The notes under the pieces were generated by a model. That model was not told where the DNA came from, searched no databases, and saw nothing but the letters and a program-made list of their open reading frames with translations. A stretch of DNA of 64,000 bases from NCBI GenBank assembly GCA_036497285.1, contig DASXJR010000104.1, positions 44,961 to 108,960 on the forward strand, given 5' to 3'. Source of the DNA: RYN-133 sp036497285. GTDB lineage: Bacteria; Actinomycetota; Actinomycetes; Mycobacteriales; Jatrophihabitantaceae. Positions within the stretch are counted from its first letter, which is position 1; the number at the start of each line of letters is the position of its first letter. Positions 27,296 to 36,217 of this stretch are shown piece after piece. The translations under genes were made by a program, and so were the position numbers.

Positions 27296-27299
<4 letters not shown>

Positions 27300-28348
27300 T
27301 TCGCCTCCATGACGCACACGAGGTTTTGTTGCAGCGCAGGCCCGCCCGTCGCGTGCGCCAGCACCCGTGCTGCTTCGCCGGACATGACGTGTCGCGCTGC
27401 CTCGCCGACGCGCACGAGCCCGCCGGCGAACATCGGGTTGCCCGCGAGCGCTCCGCCGGACGGCGTGATCCGGACGTGGTCGCCGAGGTGCAACTCGCGT
27501 CGCAGCAGCAGTTCCTGATGAGTGAACGGGGTGTACAGCTCGGCCACTTCGACGCCGTCGATGCCGGCAGCGTGTGCCGCGGCGACCGTGGATGGGGACG
27601 TGACCAGATCGCGCGAACCGAGCGCTGCGGAGTCGACCCGGTGCGCGATGCCGCTGATCCACGCGGGACGTTCGGCGAGCTCCCGTGCCCGCTCGTCCGC
27701 CGCCAGCACGATCACCGCGGCACCGTCGGTGATCGGTGCGCAGTCGTGCCTGCGCAGCGGATCGGCGAGGTATGGCTCGGCGAGCAGTTCGTCGACGTCC
27801 TTCGACCCGGTCAGCTGCGCGGCACCGTTGGTCTCGGCATCGCGCCGCGCGCGCACCGCAACCTCGGCCATCGCCCGCTCGCTCCACGCCCCCGACTCGA
27901 GGCCCAGCCGCGCCTGCAGACCGGCGATCGCGATCGAGTCGGGCCACAGCGGCGCGAGCGAGTACGGGTCGAGTTGCAGCGCGAGCGTGCGCTTGAGATC
28001 ACCCGCGGACGACTTGCCGAACCCGTAGACCAGGGCGGTGTCGACCTCGCCCGTCTGGATCTTGACCCAGGCCTCGTAGAGCGCCCACGCTGCGTCGGCC
28101 TCGACGTGCGATTCGTTGATCGGCGGGACGGGCCCGATCGCGTCGATCGCGGAGATGAACGAGAACGCCCGGCCGGCGAGGTAGTCCGACGAGCCCGAGC
28201 ACCAGAAGCCGATGTCGCCCTTGGTCAGGCCGAGCCCGCCGAGCACCTCGGCGAAGATCGGCACGAGCATCTCGACACCGTTGGTCGTTGCATCCGTGCG
28301 CCGCACCTGCGGCGACTGGCTGAACCCGACGACAGCAACGTCTCTCAC
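27296..28348 (-). CDS. ltp4: Ltp4-like thiolase/aldolase of sterol side-chain degradation
   Basis: A 350-residue partner of the ltp3 product, matching Rv3522 (Ltp4, 354 aa) in length and place: VAVVGFSQSPQVRRTD, GFWCSGSSDYLAGRAFSFIS, ADAAWALYEAWVKIQTGEVD, and ITPSGGALAGNPMFAGGLVR. The active-site region reads differently from true thiolases, consistent with an aldolase rather than a thiolytic role. The GTG at 28348 overlaps the DUF35 stop (GTGA). The huge open frame upstream on this strand is a shadow. Confidence 0.88.
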
Positions 28349-29301
28349 AGGTGCTCCCGAAATGATTCGTAGGGAGCGTCGGGTTCGCCGGTGGGACGGA
28401 AGTGGTCGATGTTCTGGAGCGTCGGCCCCCACTCGTCCCTCGATTTCCAGACGGCCTCGACCCGCATACCCATCCGGACGTCCTGGGCGGGGCAGTCGAG
28501 GATCAGGTGCAGGAACGGGATGTCCGCGCCGTCGAGCAGCACGTACGCGCACACGTACGGCGGTTGGATCTTCTGTCCATAGAACGGGACGTTGACGATG
28601 CAGAACGTCGTGACGATGCCGCGGTCGGGTAGTTCGACCTCTTCGTCGGTCGGCACGCCGTCGACGGGGCAGGCACCCCGTGGCGGGATGTAGACCTTCG
28701 CGCACTTGGGGCACCGCTGGGCGAGAAGGCGTCCCTGCTCGAGCCCTCGCAGGTAGTGCGTCTCCTGACCGGACGCCGCGTGCAGCACTTTGAGGTCGAT
28801 CGGCGTGGTCGTGATGGTGACCGTATCGACGTCGCCAGTTTCGATTGCGCGGCGCGCCCCCGTCGCCGGTTCGAAGCAGGCGATGTCGGTGATGGCGCCG
28901 GCTCGATCGTCCTTCCAGCGCGCGCGGACCCGCAGGCCGGTCCGGACGTCGGCGGGGGAGGGTACGTCGAGCGCGTGCAACAGCGAGGTGTCCGCGCCGT
29001 CCAGCCGGACCAGTACCCAGGCGAACGGACGGTCCAGCGGTTGGCCCGGCAACGGCTCGCCGGCCCACGACCAGCTGACGACCTCGCCCTCGTCGGCAAC
29101 TTCGACCAGCTCGGTGACCGCCTCGTGTGTGATCGGGTCGAACTCGACGGGCGGCAGGTGCACCCGTCCATCGGAAGTGCGGGCACCGACCACGCGCGCG
29201 CCGGCCAGGCCGGTCATGAAGCGCCCGAGCGTCGGGCCCAGCGAGCGGGTGTACAGGAAGCTCAACTCGATCGGGGCGGACAGTGGCGCCGCAACACTCA
29301 T
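28345..29301 (-). CDS. DUF35 zinc-ribbon/OB-fold protein (Rv3521-like)
   Basis: A 318-residue protein with two OB-fold halves. The second begins with a zinc ribbon, CPKCAKVYIPPRGACPVDGV, after LRGLEQGRLLAQR. DUF35 proteins bind CoA thioesters and form complexes with Ltp aldolases (known for Ltp2-ChsH2 in M. tuberculosis). The present gene is followed without gaps by ltp4 and ltp3, so a ternary complex is plausible. The ATG at 29301 is divergent from the acyl-CoA synthetase across two KstR-like boxes. Confidence 0.88.
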   Translation of the reverse strand: MSVAAPLSAPIELSFLYTRSLGPTLGRFMTGLAGARVVGARTSDGRVHLPPVEFDPITHEAVTELVEVADEGEVVSWSWAGEPLPGQPLDRPFAWVLVRLDGADTSLLHALDVPSPADVRTGLRVRARWKDDRAGAITDIACFEPATGARRAIETGDVDTVTITTTPIDLKVLHAASGQETHYLRGLEQGRLLAQRCPKCAKVYIPPRGACPVDGVPTDEEVELPDRGIVTTFCIVNVPFYGQKIQPPYVCAYVLLDGADIPFLHLILDCPAQDVRMGMRVEAVWKSRDEWGPTLQNIDHFRPTGEPDAPYESFREHL

Positions 29302-29310
29302 GACTGGCAG

Positions 29311-29324
29311 TGAAACACGTTCTC
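29311..29324. promoter_or_regulatory. KstR-like box, DUF35 side
   Basis: TGAAACACGTTCTC fits TnnAACnnGTTnnA except the last base. It lies 10 bases from the DUF35 ATG. Confidence 0.65.
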
Positions 29325-29377
29325 GTATTGGCGACAAGATGGCGTTCTGTATCAATGGATCTCGCCTTGTCCAGAAC

Positions 29378-29391
29378 TGATACACGTTCTA
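29378..29391. promoter_or_regulatory. KstR-like box, acyl-CoA synthetase side
   Basis: TGATACACGTTCTA fits the consensus except for TAC in place of AAC. It lies 11 bases upstream of the GTG of the acyl-CoA synthetase. Confidence 0.6.
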
Positions 29392-29401
29392 GATTGGTCG
29401 C

Positions 29402-30940
29402 GTGGCCGACACCGGACTGTGGAACATCGCGCGTGACTGTCCCGACCTGATCGCTGCCGTCGACCCGAGCGGTCGCGAGATCAGCTATCGCGACCTCGCC
29501 GCCGATGCCGACCGGTACGGCCTCGGTCTGCAGCGCCTCGGGCTGGCCGTCGGTGATGTCGTCGTGGTGATGCTGCCGAACAGCGTCGAACTGGTAGCGC
29601 TGTACTTCGCGGCGATGCAGTGCGGCCTCTACATCGTCCCGATCAACTGGCATCTGACCGGAGCCGAAGTCGCCTACATCGTCGAGGACAGCGAGGCCAA
29701 GGCGTTCGTCGGGCACGATCGGTTCGCCGCAGCGGCGACGGTCGCGGCCGCGGCACTGCCCGAGCCGGCCCGGTTCGCCGTGGGTGAGATCGCGGGCTTC
29801 CGTCCGCTGTCGGAGTTGGCGAACGACGGCGGACGGCCGGACAACCGCACCCTCGGCGCCCCGATGGTCTACACAAGCGGCACCACCGGCAAACCCAAGG
29901 GCGTGAAGCGACCGCTCACCGGCACCGGCCCGGACGACGTGCCGCTGGCCTCGTCCGCATTCTTCGCGATCTTCGGCATCACGCCGTTCGACGACCACGT
30001 ACACATCTGCGGGTCACCGTTGTACCACACCGCGGTGCTCAACTTCGTCGGCATCTCGATCCAACTGGGACACACCGCGGTGCTCATGGAGCGCTTCGAC
30101 GCCGAGGAGATGCTGCGCCTGATCGAGCGGTACCGCGTCACCCACAGCCACATGGTGCCTACCCAGTTCACCCGCCTGCTCGCCCTGCCCGAGGACGTCC
30201 GAGCGAAATATGACGTGTCGTCCTTGCGCGCCATGATCCACGGCGCGGCGCCGTGTCCGGACGAGGTCAAGCGGGCGATGCTCGATTGGTGGGGGCCGGT
30301 CGTCATCGAGTACTACGCCGCGACCGAGGGTGGGGGAGCGTCGATCACGGCGACGGAGTGGCTGGCCAAGCCGGGTTCGGTCGGCAAGGCGTGGCCCTAC
30401 TCGGTCATCAAAGTCCTCGATGACAACGGCGCCGAGGTGCCGACGGGCGAGACGGGGCTGGTGTACATGAAGATGGGCCAGTCGAGCTTCGACTACCACA
30501 GGAGCGAGCAGAAGACGCGCGAGTCACGCGTCGGCGATCTGTTCACCGTCGGCGACATCGGCTACCTCGACGAGGACGGCTACCTGTACTTGTGCGACCG
30601 CAAGAGCGACATGATCATCTCGGGCGGGGTGAACATCTACCCGGCCGAGATCGAGGGCGAGTTGGTCATGCACCCGGCCGTCGCCGACGTCGCGGTGTTC
30701 GGTGTGCCGGACGAGCAGTGGGGCGAGGCGATCAAGGCCGTGATCCAACCGGTCGAGGGCATCGATGCGTCCGAACAGCTCACCGCGGATCTCACCGCCT
30801 TCGCGGCGGCCCGGCTGGCCAAGTACAAGCTGCCGAAGATCGTCGAGTACATCGACGAGCTGCCCCGGGACGACAACGGCAAGCTCTACAAGCGCAAATT
30901 GCGCGATCCGAGTTGGGCAGGACGCGCCAAAGCGATCTGA
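29402..30940 (+). CDS. Acyl-CoA synthetase (FadD family)
   Basis: A 512-residue ANL-family ligase with the P-loop-like VYTSGTTGKPKGVKRPL, an adenylation core including YYAATEGGGASITATEWLAK, hinge region GDLFTVGDIGYLDEDGYLYL followed by CDRKSDMIISGGVNIYPAEI, and catalytic Lys in DDNGKLYKRKLRD. It activates an acid to its CoA thioester. KstR-type box and divergence from the DUF35-ltp operon place it in sterol catabolism. It is distinct from the FadD19 and FadD17 types; a side-chain or propionate-length substrate is only inference. Confidence 0.88.
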   Translation: MADTGLWNIARDCPDLIAAVDPSGREISYRDLAADADRYGLGLQRLGLAVGDVVVVMLPNSVELVALYFAAMQCGLYIVPINWHLTGAEVAYIVEDSEAKAFVGHDRFAAAATVAAAALPEPARFAVGEIAGFRPLSELANDGGRPDNRTLGAPMVYTSGTTGKPKGVKRPLTGTGPDDVPLASSAFFAIFGITPFDDHVHICGSPLYHTAVLNFVGISIQLGHTAVLMERFDAEEMLRLIERYRVTHSHMVPTQFTRLLALPEDVRAKYDVSSLRAMIHGAAPCPDEVKRAMLDWWGPVVIEYYAATEGGGASITATEWLAKPGSVGKAWPYSVIKVLDDNGAEVPTGETGLVYMKMGQSSFDYHRSEQKTRESRVGDLFTVGDIGYLDEDGYLYLCDRKSDMIISGGVNIYPAEIEGELVMHPAVADVAVFGVPDEQWGEAIKAVIQPVEGIDASEQLTADLTAFAAARLAKYKLPKIVEYIDELPRDDNGKLYKRKLRDPSWAGRAKAI

Positions 30941-31110
30941 TGGGCGGCATCCTCCTCGCAGGACTCGATGCGGGAGGGATCATGGCTCGAGCCTGGGCGA
31001 ATGTGTCGGGCAGGGCGCACTGCCCTTGATCTGCGTGCTTGGCGCCTCACTGCGGTGTCCGAAAGTCGATCGATAACCGGCCGGGGTGCTGCGAGTCGGT
31101 GGCTTGAGGC

Positions 31111-31815
31111 TCAGTGTGAGTGAAGGCCGAATTCGTTGCCGTCCGGGTCGGCCAGTTCGACGCCGTCGGGCAGGTCGGAGAGTCGGGTCGCACCGAGCAA
31201 GACCAGTCGTTCCGCCGCGCTGGTGAGGTCAGCGGTGTGCAGGTCGAAGCGCTGCCGGTTCCTTCGGTCCTTGGGGCCGAGCGGCGGTCTGCCCCATGAG
31301 TCCCATGAGATCTTGGTGCCGCCGGACGGCGACTGGACTGCGGTCTGCTCGTTGTGGTCCCACACCAGCGGCCAGCCCAGCGCGTCGCGCCAGAACAGGC
31401 CGACGTCCCGGGTCCCGTCACAGGTGACCTCGCCGAGGTAGCCGGTGCCGGCCAGGTAGTTGTTGCCCGGCTCGATCACACACAGCTCGTTGCCGCCAGG
31501 GTCGGCCAGCACGACGTGCTTGTCGTCGGGCCCTTGGCCCACGTCAATGTGGCGCCCGCCCAGGCGCAGCGCCATCTCGACGCTTCGCTGCTGCTGCTCG
31601 AGGCTGCCGCTGGTCAGGTGTAAGTGCAGCCGCCGCGGGCCGACTTGCGCGGTGTCGGAGGTGACAAAGCGAAGCCCGACCTGCGTGTTGTCACCAGGTA
31701 GGAACGTGCCGCCGGACTCGGTGCGGACTTCCCGCTCGAGCAGCCCGGCCCAGAAGGTCGCCACCGCGGCCGCGTCGGCCACCTCGAAGGTCACCGCTTC
31801 CAGTCGCAGAGCCAC
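31111..31815 (-). CDS. Two-domain VOC/glyoxalase-like protein
   Basis: A 234-residue protein made of two VOC domains: EAVTFEVADAAAVATFWAGL, HIDVGQGPDDKHVVLADPGG and NELCVIEPGNNYLAGTGYLG in the first; RDVGLFWRDALGWPLVWDHN and VELADPDGNEFGLHSH in the second. The two-domain glyoxalase-like form is common in actinomycetes. It begins the non-sterol insertion between the sterol ligase and echA19. The substrate is unknown. Confidence 0.88.
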   Translation of the reverse strand: MALRLEAVTFEVADAAAVATFWAGLLEREVRTESGGTFLPGDNTQVGLRFVTSDTAQVGPRRLHLHLTSGSLEQQQRSVEMALRLGGRHIDVGQGPDDKHVVLADPGGNELCVIEPGNNYLAGTGYLGEVTCDGTRDVGLFWRDALGWPLVWDHNEQTAVQSPSGGTKISWDSWGRPPLGPKDRRNRQRFDLHTADLTSAAERLVLLGATRLSDLPDGVELADPDGNEFGLHSH

Positions 31816-31819
31816 CGCT

Positions 31820-31920
31820 GCACCCTAAGACGGGCTCCTGGCCTTGGCGACCGGCTTTCAGCAGACATCGAAATTTGCTGCCCTCGGGGTCGCTCATGTG
31901 CTGGGATTCCCGCCGGGCAG
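31820..31920 (-). pseudogene. Glyoxalase-like C-terminal remnant
   Basis: The minus strand reads ESQHMSDPEGSKFRCLLKAG, the closing strand of a VOC protein (compare ADPEGNEFCLL at 11316-11696), with no other part of the domain around it. It lies just upstream of the intact two-domain VOC gene. The 31816-32302 gap otherwise holds a short tandem repeat and no gene. Confidence 0.35.
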
Positions 31921-32130
31921 CGGCACGCCGATATGGGCGGGCCTTCACATGCCGATTCAGAGGAATGCCAACGGCGACACCTCCGGCGGCGCCTGAGTGA
32001 ACGCTCCGCGCGCCTTCGGCCGTTTGGCCGGCCCACCCGTCCCGACCGCTACCGAGCCAATCGAGCGCGTCCCAACTACGCACAACTATTCACGGCAGCG
32101 ACACACCGAAGCGCACGCTGTTGTCGCTGT

Positions 32131-32195
32131 CAGGTGCGCTCCGCGGAACGCGGCCAGGTGCGCCCCCGCGGAACGCGGCCAGGTGCGCTCTGCGG
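32131..32195. repeat. Short tandem repeat, about 24-25 bases, 2.6 copies
   Basis: Units begin caggtgcgct and end gaacgcggc: 32131-32154, 32155-32179 and a partial unit 32180-32195. It is noncoding as far as can be seen and lies between the glyoxalase remnant and cassette copy 2. Confidence 0.75.
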
Positions 32196-32302
32196 ATATG
32201 CCGCCGTCAGCGCGGGCGGAGTCGTTGCATGTCGAGGTCAGCCAGCGCCAGGGCCGGCGCCGCCCGACGATCGCTCGCCGGTGCCGGACCTCGTGTGCTC
32301 GG

Positions 32303-32761
32303 TCACAGACCTCCTCCACCCGCTCCGCCCGAGTTGAGCATGTTGGCCGCATGAGCGGCGACCTGGGCGTCGGAGGACGTTTGGACGGATCCGGTTTCGT
32401 CTTTGCCGCAGCGGCGGCATTGTTGGTATCGGCCTCCGTCCTCGGTGGATTCGTTGTGCCAGTCGTGACGGATGTTGAGCCGGCACCGTAGCGGCCGGTG
32501 TTGTCGTGACGTCATGTCTATTCCTCCAAGATCCGACGTGCGGCCCGTGGCGCTGCGGACTGCCAGCCGCAACGGCATGCAACGTGCGAGCACATGGCTG
32601 GCGTAGCCGGCCTGCTCAGTGCGGGACATCCCGTAGAGATCGGCGATGAACTCGTCCTCGTAGCGCGGGCGCGCAGATCTCGGCAGGACCGCAACCGAGG
32701 CTCCGATCAGGACACGAGCCCACCGGGTCGGGGGCCGCTGCCAGGTCGCCGTCGCGGGCAT
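32303..32761 (-). CDS. Two-domain cassette protein: helical domain plus zinc ribbon (copy 2)
   Basis: This 152-residue paralogue of the 8424-8864 product is colinear with it throughout: MPATATWQRPPTRWARVLIG, EDEFIADLYGMSRTEQAGYA, then the internal MTSRQHRPLRCRLNIRHDWH and CRRCGKDETG. The C-terminal tail differs and ends in NSGGAGGGGL. As in copy 1, an in-frame ATG (32515) starts the ribbon domain, and here it has a strong GGAGGAAT ribosome site. It follows the broken PadR copy with two bases between stop and start. Confidence 0.6.
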   Translation of the reverse strand: MPATATWQRPPTRWARVLIGASVAVLPRSARPRYEDEFIADLYGMSRTEQAGYASHVLARCMPLRLAVRSATGRTSDLGGIDMTSRQHRPLRCRLNIRHDWHNESTEDGGRYQQCRRCGKDETGSVQTSSDAQVAAHAANMLNSGGAGGGGL

Positions 32762-32762
32762 C

Positions 32763-33075
32763 TCACGCCCCTGCTCTAGCGCCAGCGCCACGCCCTGCGG
32801 CCGGCGCACGCGAATCCGCGCGAGCACGGCCTGAGCATCTTCGACACCCTGCCCGGTGAGCCGGTAGTACCGGCGGGCCGGTCGGCCTTCGGATCGATAT
32901 CCTCCCACCGAGACTCCAGCCAGCCGTGTCCCTCGAGCCGCGCCAGCAGCGGATGCACGGTGCCGCTGGCCAAACCTGCCGCACCGCCGATCTCCAAGCC
33001 GTACAGCTCTCGCTCCGGGTCCTCCAGCAGGAACTCGACCACGAGCTGCAACGGGATCGTCATCCGCATGGCCAT
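32763..33075 (-). pseudogene. PadR-family regulator, copy 2, frameshifted
   Basis: The first 62 residues match copy 1 closely (RMTIPLQLVVEFLLEDPERE, then LYGLEIGGAAGLASGTVHPL) up to WEDIDP. There copy 2 has lost 7 net bases (near 32897-32900, where copy 1 has tgctcggg), so the wing segment GRPARRYYRLTGQGVEDAQA is in another frame. The frame ends in junk at 32776. The stop at 32765-32763 belongs to the ancestral frame. It may be inactive or a truncated DNA-binding form. Confidence 0.75.
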
Positions 33076-33081
33076 GCTCGT

Positions 33082-33110
33082 AATCTACAAAGGGGCTAGG
33101 TAGATCACAA
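33082..33110 (-). promoter_or_regulatory. Predicted promoter and PadR operator, copy 2
   Basis: A -35 TTGTGA (33110-33105) and a -10 TAGATT (33087-33082) are 17 bases apart, with the inverted repeat ATCTAC-N11-GTAGAT (33083-33105) between and across them. The symmetric change relative to copy 1 keeps the dyad. The ATG follows the -10 by six bases, again suggesting a leaderless transcript. Confidence 0.6.
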
Positions 33111-33170
33111 GGTAGTGGCATGGATTCGTCGTGTTCTTACGGAGGTCACCCCGACTGTGACAGGTGCGCG

Positions 33171-33428
33171 CTACCAGGTACTAGGGAATAGCTCGCGGGC
33201 TCTTGACTCCCTGATGGGTACGGCGAGTTCTGGCCGGGCGGGGTTTGCCACGTACAGCCAGCCGCAACGTGGGCATTGCAGGAGCAGAGTGTGGCGTGTC
33301 TCGTTCGTCGACACCGTGTGGACATCGCCGTGGCGCAGCTTGATCAACCTCCCCGTCGCCGCGCCCGCCCCATATCGCACAGTCTCAGATGTGGAGAACC
33401 AGGCCGCAATCCTGTTGAGATAACGCAT
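33171..33428 (-). CDS. Small protein with CPRCG zinc-ribbon motif
   Basis: An 85-residue frame from ATG 33428: MRYLNRIAAWFSTSETVRYG, RHTLLLQCPRCGWLYVANPA and a tail AVPIRESRARELFPSTW. LLLQCPRCGWLY followed by an acidic/aromatic tail resembles short actinobacterial proteins with a single CxxC knuckle. The ribosome site is weak and I do not recognise the family, so it may be a remnant. It is divergent from nothing nearby and precedes cassette copy 2 on the same strand. Confidence 0.4.
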   Translation of the reverse strand: MRYLNRIAAWFSTSETVRYGAGAATGRLIKLRHGDVHTVSTNETRHTLLLQCPRCGWLYVANPARPELAVPIRESRARELFPSTW

Positions 33429-33512
33429 CGGCAACGTCGACCGAATCTCCCGCTGGCTGGGTGCGTCCCGGTCAGGATTGCTCGCATGGGACGCACGACG
33501 GGCACTTGCTGC

Positions 33513-34124
33513 TCAGCCGACGCTGCGTTTGCGGTAGCGGATATGGGTGGTCAGCGGCGAGTGGAGCACCTCGGCGGGCTCGAACCCGAAGGTCTCCACG
33601 CCGTCGAACATGCGCTCGCCGCTACCGAGTAGGACGGGTGCGATGTCGAGGGTGAGTTCATCGATCACGCCGGCGTTGAGCGCCTGTCGCACGGTCGAAG
33701 CGCCGCCGGCGATGTCCACGCCGTTGCCGTCGGCCGCTTCGAGGGCCCGCGCGTAGGCGGCGTCGAAGCCGGTGGTGACGAAGTAGAAGGTGGTCCCGCC
33801 CGCCATCTCGATTGGTTCGCGGGCGTGGTGAGTGAGCACGAAGACCGGGGCGTGATACGGCGGCTCGGGTCCCCACCATCCGTCCCACGCCTCGTTCCAC
33901 TCACCGCGGATCGGCCCGAACATGTTTCGGCCCATGACGTAGGCGCCGCGAGGGCGCATCAGCCATTCGCTGGCTGTCTTGTCGGCTTCGGTTGAGCGGG
34001 GGTCGCCGATATGCCAGCCGTGCAGTTCACCGCCGCGCTTGCCCAGCGGATTGTCCCGGCTCTGCTCGGGTCCGGCGACGAAACCGTCGAGCGAGATCGA
34101 CATGTGGCAGGTGGTGTCGGACAT
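33513..34124 (-). CDS. Dihydrofolate-reductase-fold (RibD C-terminal) protein
   Basis: A 203-residue stand-alone RibD-C protein: HMSISLDGFVAGPEQSRDNP, RGAYVMGRNMFGPIRGEWNE, FVLTHHAREPIEMAGGTTFY, VDIAGGASTVRQALNAGVID and LDIAPVLLGSGERMFDGVET. All main strands of the fold are present. It is presumed to be an NAD(P)H reductase of unknown substrate. It is a distant paralogue of the 6004-6585 product and stands alone. Confidence 0.9.
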   Translation of the reverse strand: MSDTTCHMSISLDGFVAGPEQSRDNPLGKRGGELHGWHIGDPRSTEADKTASEWLMRPRGAYVMGRNMFGPIRGEWNEAWDGWWGPEPPYHAPVFVLTHHAREPIEMAGGTTFYFVTTGFDAAYARALEAADGNGVDIAGGASTVRQALNAGVIDELTLDIAPVLLGSGERMFDGVETFGFEPAEVLHSPLTTHIRYRKRSVG

Positions 34125-34381
34125 CAGCTCTCTCCGAAAGCAGTTGCGATTGCGTCACGACCGTTCATACCAACTACGTCCGACATCGGGGTCGGTGTCC
34201 CCGATGAGTCGACGCCGCCGGAAGCGATCCTCATATGGGCGTGGGCAGCGATGCTGAAGGTGGGATCGTTTCAGGTGAGGTCTCGTCGCCCCCGCACTCG
34301 GCCGACGCAACGACCGCCTTTCATCGACTCGAATTGCGCGGATGAATCTCACCGTGCTGCCGACCCCGTGCCGCACTGAGT

Positions 34382-35314
34382 TCAGACGGTCAGGACGAGC
34401 TTGCCCGTGACGTGCCGGGCCATCAGCAGCCGGTGTGCCTCCGCGGCCTGGTCGAGCGGGAACGTCCGCTCGACGAACACGCGCAGCGTCCCCGCCGCGA
34501 CCGCTTCGACCAACATGCCCCGCGCGGCGTTCCGGATCTCGTCGCCGGCCTCGGCACCGGGTCCGCCGCCCAGCAGCCGGATGCCGTCGCCCCCGCGGCC
34601 GAACGCCGCGATCGACACGACCCGGCTCCGCGTCCGGACGAGTTCGAGCGAGACGTCGACCGCCTCGTCGGTGCCGATCAGGTCGATCGCCGCGTCCACT
34701 CCGTTCGGCGCCGCGGCCCGCACCCGGTCGAGCAGGCCGTCGCCGTAGGTCACCGGCGTCGCGCCGAGCGAGCGCAGCACGTCGTGGTTGGTCTCTCTTG
34801 CCGTGGCGATGACGGTCGCGTTACGAGCGACCGCGAGCTGCACGACCATCAGGCCCACGCCGCCGGATCCGGCGTGCACGAGCACGGTGTCGCCCGTACC
34901 GACATCGGCGGCGACCAGGGTATGAACCGCGGTGACGCCGGTGAGCAGCAGCCCCGCGGCCTCCGTCCACGGCACCGCCTCGGGCTTGCGGGTCAACGCA
35001 TCGAGGGGAACGAGCAGGTCGGCCGCGTAGGCACCGGGCGCGCGGAAGGCGATGACCTCGTCACCCGGCTCGAAGTCGCTGACGTCCGGACCGACCGCTG
35101 TGATCACACCGGCCGCCTCGGAGCCGATGCGGCGCGGCAGCTGGGCAGGGTCCTTGCCGAACGCGCCGCTGTAGGACTTGTAGTCGACCGGGTTGACCCC
35201 GACGGCGCGGACGGCGACGCGCACCTCGCCGGCGCCGGGTTCGGGGACCGGCTGGTCGATGACGGACAGGACCTCGGGGCCACCGAACCCGGTGGCGACA
35301 ACGACAGCGCTCAT
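34382..35314 (-). CDS. NADP-dependent quinone-oxidoreductase-like protein
   Basis: A 310-residue medium-chain reductase without zinc ligands: VGVNPVDYKSYSGAFGKDPA, RRIGSEAAGVITAVGPDVSD, VLVHAGSGGVGLMVVQLAVA (NADPH motif) and LLMARHVTGKLVLTV at the end. This is the zeta-crystallin/QOR type. It lies 52 bases downstream of echA19 on the same strand and could be read through from the KstR promoter. The substrate is unknown. Confidence 0.88.
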   Translation of the reverse strand: MSAVVVATGFGGPEVLSVIDQPVPEPGAGEVRVAVRAVGVNPVDYKSYSGAFGKDPAQLPRRIGSEAAGVITAVGPDVSDFEPGDEVIAFRAPGAYAADLLVPLDALTRKPEAVPWTEAAGLLLTGVTAVHTLVAADVGTGDTVLVHAGSGGVGLMVVQLAVARNATVIATARETNHDVLRSLGATPVTYGDGLLDRVRAAAPNGVDAAIDLIGTDEAVDVSLELVRTRSRVVSIAAFGRGGDGIRLLGGGPGAEAGDEIRNAARGMLVEAVAAGTLRVFVERTFPLDQAAEAHRLLMARHVTGKLVLTV

Positions 35315-35365
35315 ATCGAGAGCAACCCTGCCAGACGGTGGACGGATTTCTCGACCGGGTGGTGA

Positions 35366-36157
35366 CTAGCAGCCGCGGAAGTTCGGCGTGCGCTTCTCGG
35401 CGAACGCGCGGGGGCCCTCCTTGGCGTCCTCACTCTGGAACACCGCCATGCCGAGCTTGGCCTCGAGACGGAAGGCGTCGTTCTCGGGCATGCCCTCGCT
35501 CTCGCGGATCGTGCGCAGGATCGCCTGTACCGCCAGCGGTCCGTTGGCCGCGATGAGCGCGGCGAGTTCGAGGGCCTTGTCGAGCGCCTGGCCGTCCGGC
35601 ACGACATGCCCGATCAGCCCGAGCTCCTTGGCCTCGGGTGCCTTGATGTGCCGACCGGTCAGCAGCAGATCAGCGGCGACGGTGTACGGGATCTGGCGCA
35701 CCAGCCGCACCGACGAGCCGCCGAGCGGGAACAGCCCCCACCGCGGTTCGCTGACGCCGAAGCGGGCGCTCTCGCCGGCGACCCGGATGTCGGTGGCCTG
35801 CAGGATCTCCGTGCCACCGGCGATCGCCGGGCCTTCGACCGCGGCGATCAGCGGTTTGGTCAACCGACGGCCTTTGAGCAGCGACTCGATGACGGAGAGA
35901 TCCGTCGAGCGTGCCGAGTCGCCGGGGTGCGACTGCGTCATCGCCTTCAGATCCGCCCCGGCGGAGAACGCGCCGCCCGCGCCGGTCAGGATGCACACGC
36001 GGATGCCCGGATCGGAGTCGACGCGGTTCCAGGCCTTCGTCATCCCGGCGAGCATCGGTCCGGAGAGCGCGTTGCGTGCCTCCGGACGGTTCATCGTCAC
36101 GATCAGGACGTGCGCTCGTTGTTCGATGAGACAGTGCTGGTCATCGGGCGTCGTCAC
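35366..36157 (-). CDS. echA19: EchA19, steroid enoyl-CoA hydratase
   Basis: A 263-residue crotonase, the same length as Rv3516: LIVTMNRPEARNALS, ILTGAGGAFSAGADLKAMTQ, LKGRRLTKPLIAAVEGPAIA, GGTEILQATDIRVAGESARF and the tail EGPRAFAEKRTPNFRGC. It hydrates the CoA-activated sterol side chain after FadE-type dehydrogenation. The GTG at 36157 has GAGGGAG about eight bases upstream. It is divergent from fadD19 with a KstR-like box between, as in M. tuberculosis. Confidence 0.93.
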   Translation of the reverse strand: MTTPDDQHCLIEQRAHVLIVTMNRPEARNALSGPMLAGMTKAWNRVDSDPGIRVCILTGAGGAFSAGADLKAMTQSHPGDSARSTDLSVIESLLKGRRLTKPLIAAVEGPAIAGGTEILQATDIRVAGESARFGVSEPRWGLFPLGGSSVRLVRQIPYTVAADLLLTGRHIKAPEAKELGLIGHVVPDGQALDKALELAALIAANGPLAVQAILRTIRESEGMPENDAFRLEAKLGMAVFQSEDAKEGPRAFAEKRTPNFRGC

Positions 36158-36193
36158 GGCGCAACTCCCTCGAAACTCCCGGTTGCACGAAAC

Positions 36194-36207
36194 GATAACA
36201 CGTTCTA
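36194..36207. promoter_or_regulatory. KstR-like box between echA19 and fadD19
   Basis: GATAACACGTTCTA matches the right half of TnnAACnnGTTnnA exactly and keeps AAC; only the first T is lost. It lies in the 60-base divergent gap, 11 bases from the fadD19 ATG. Confidence 0.6.
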
Positions 36208-36217
36208 GTTTCTGCGC

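Noticed and set aside
29402..30940. Possible identity of the acyl-CoA synthetase as FadD17 or FadD19
   Set aside because: FadD19 is clearly the 36218-37852 product, and this protein lacks the FadD17-type opening, so no symbol is given.
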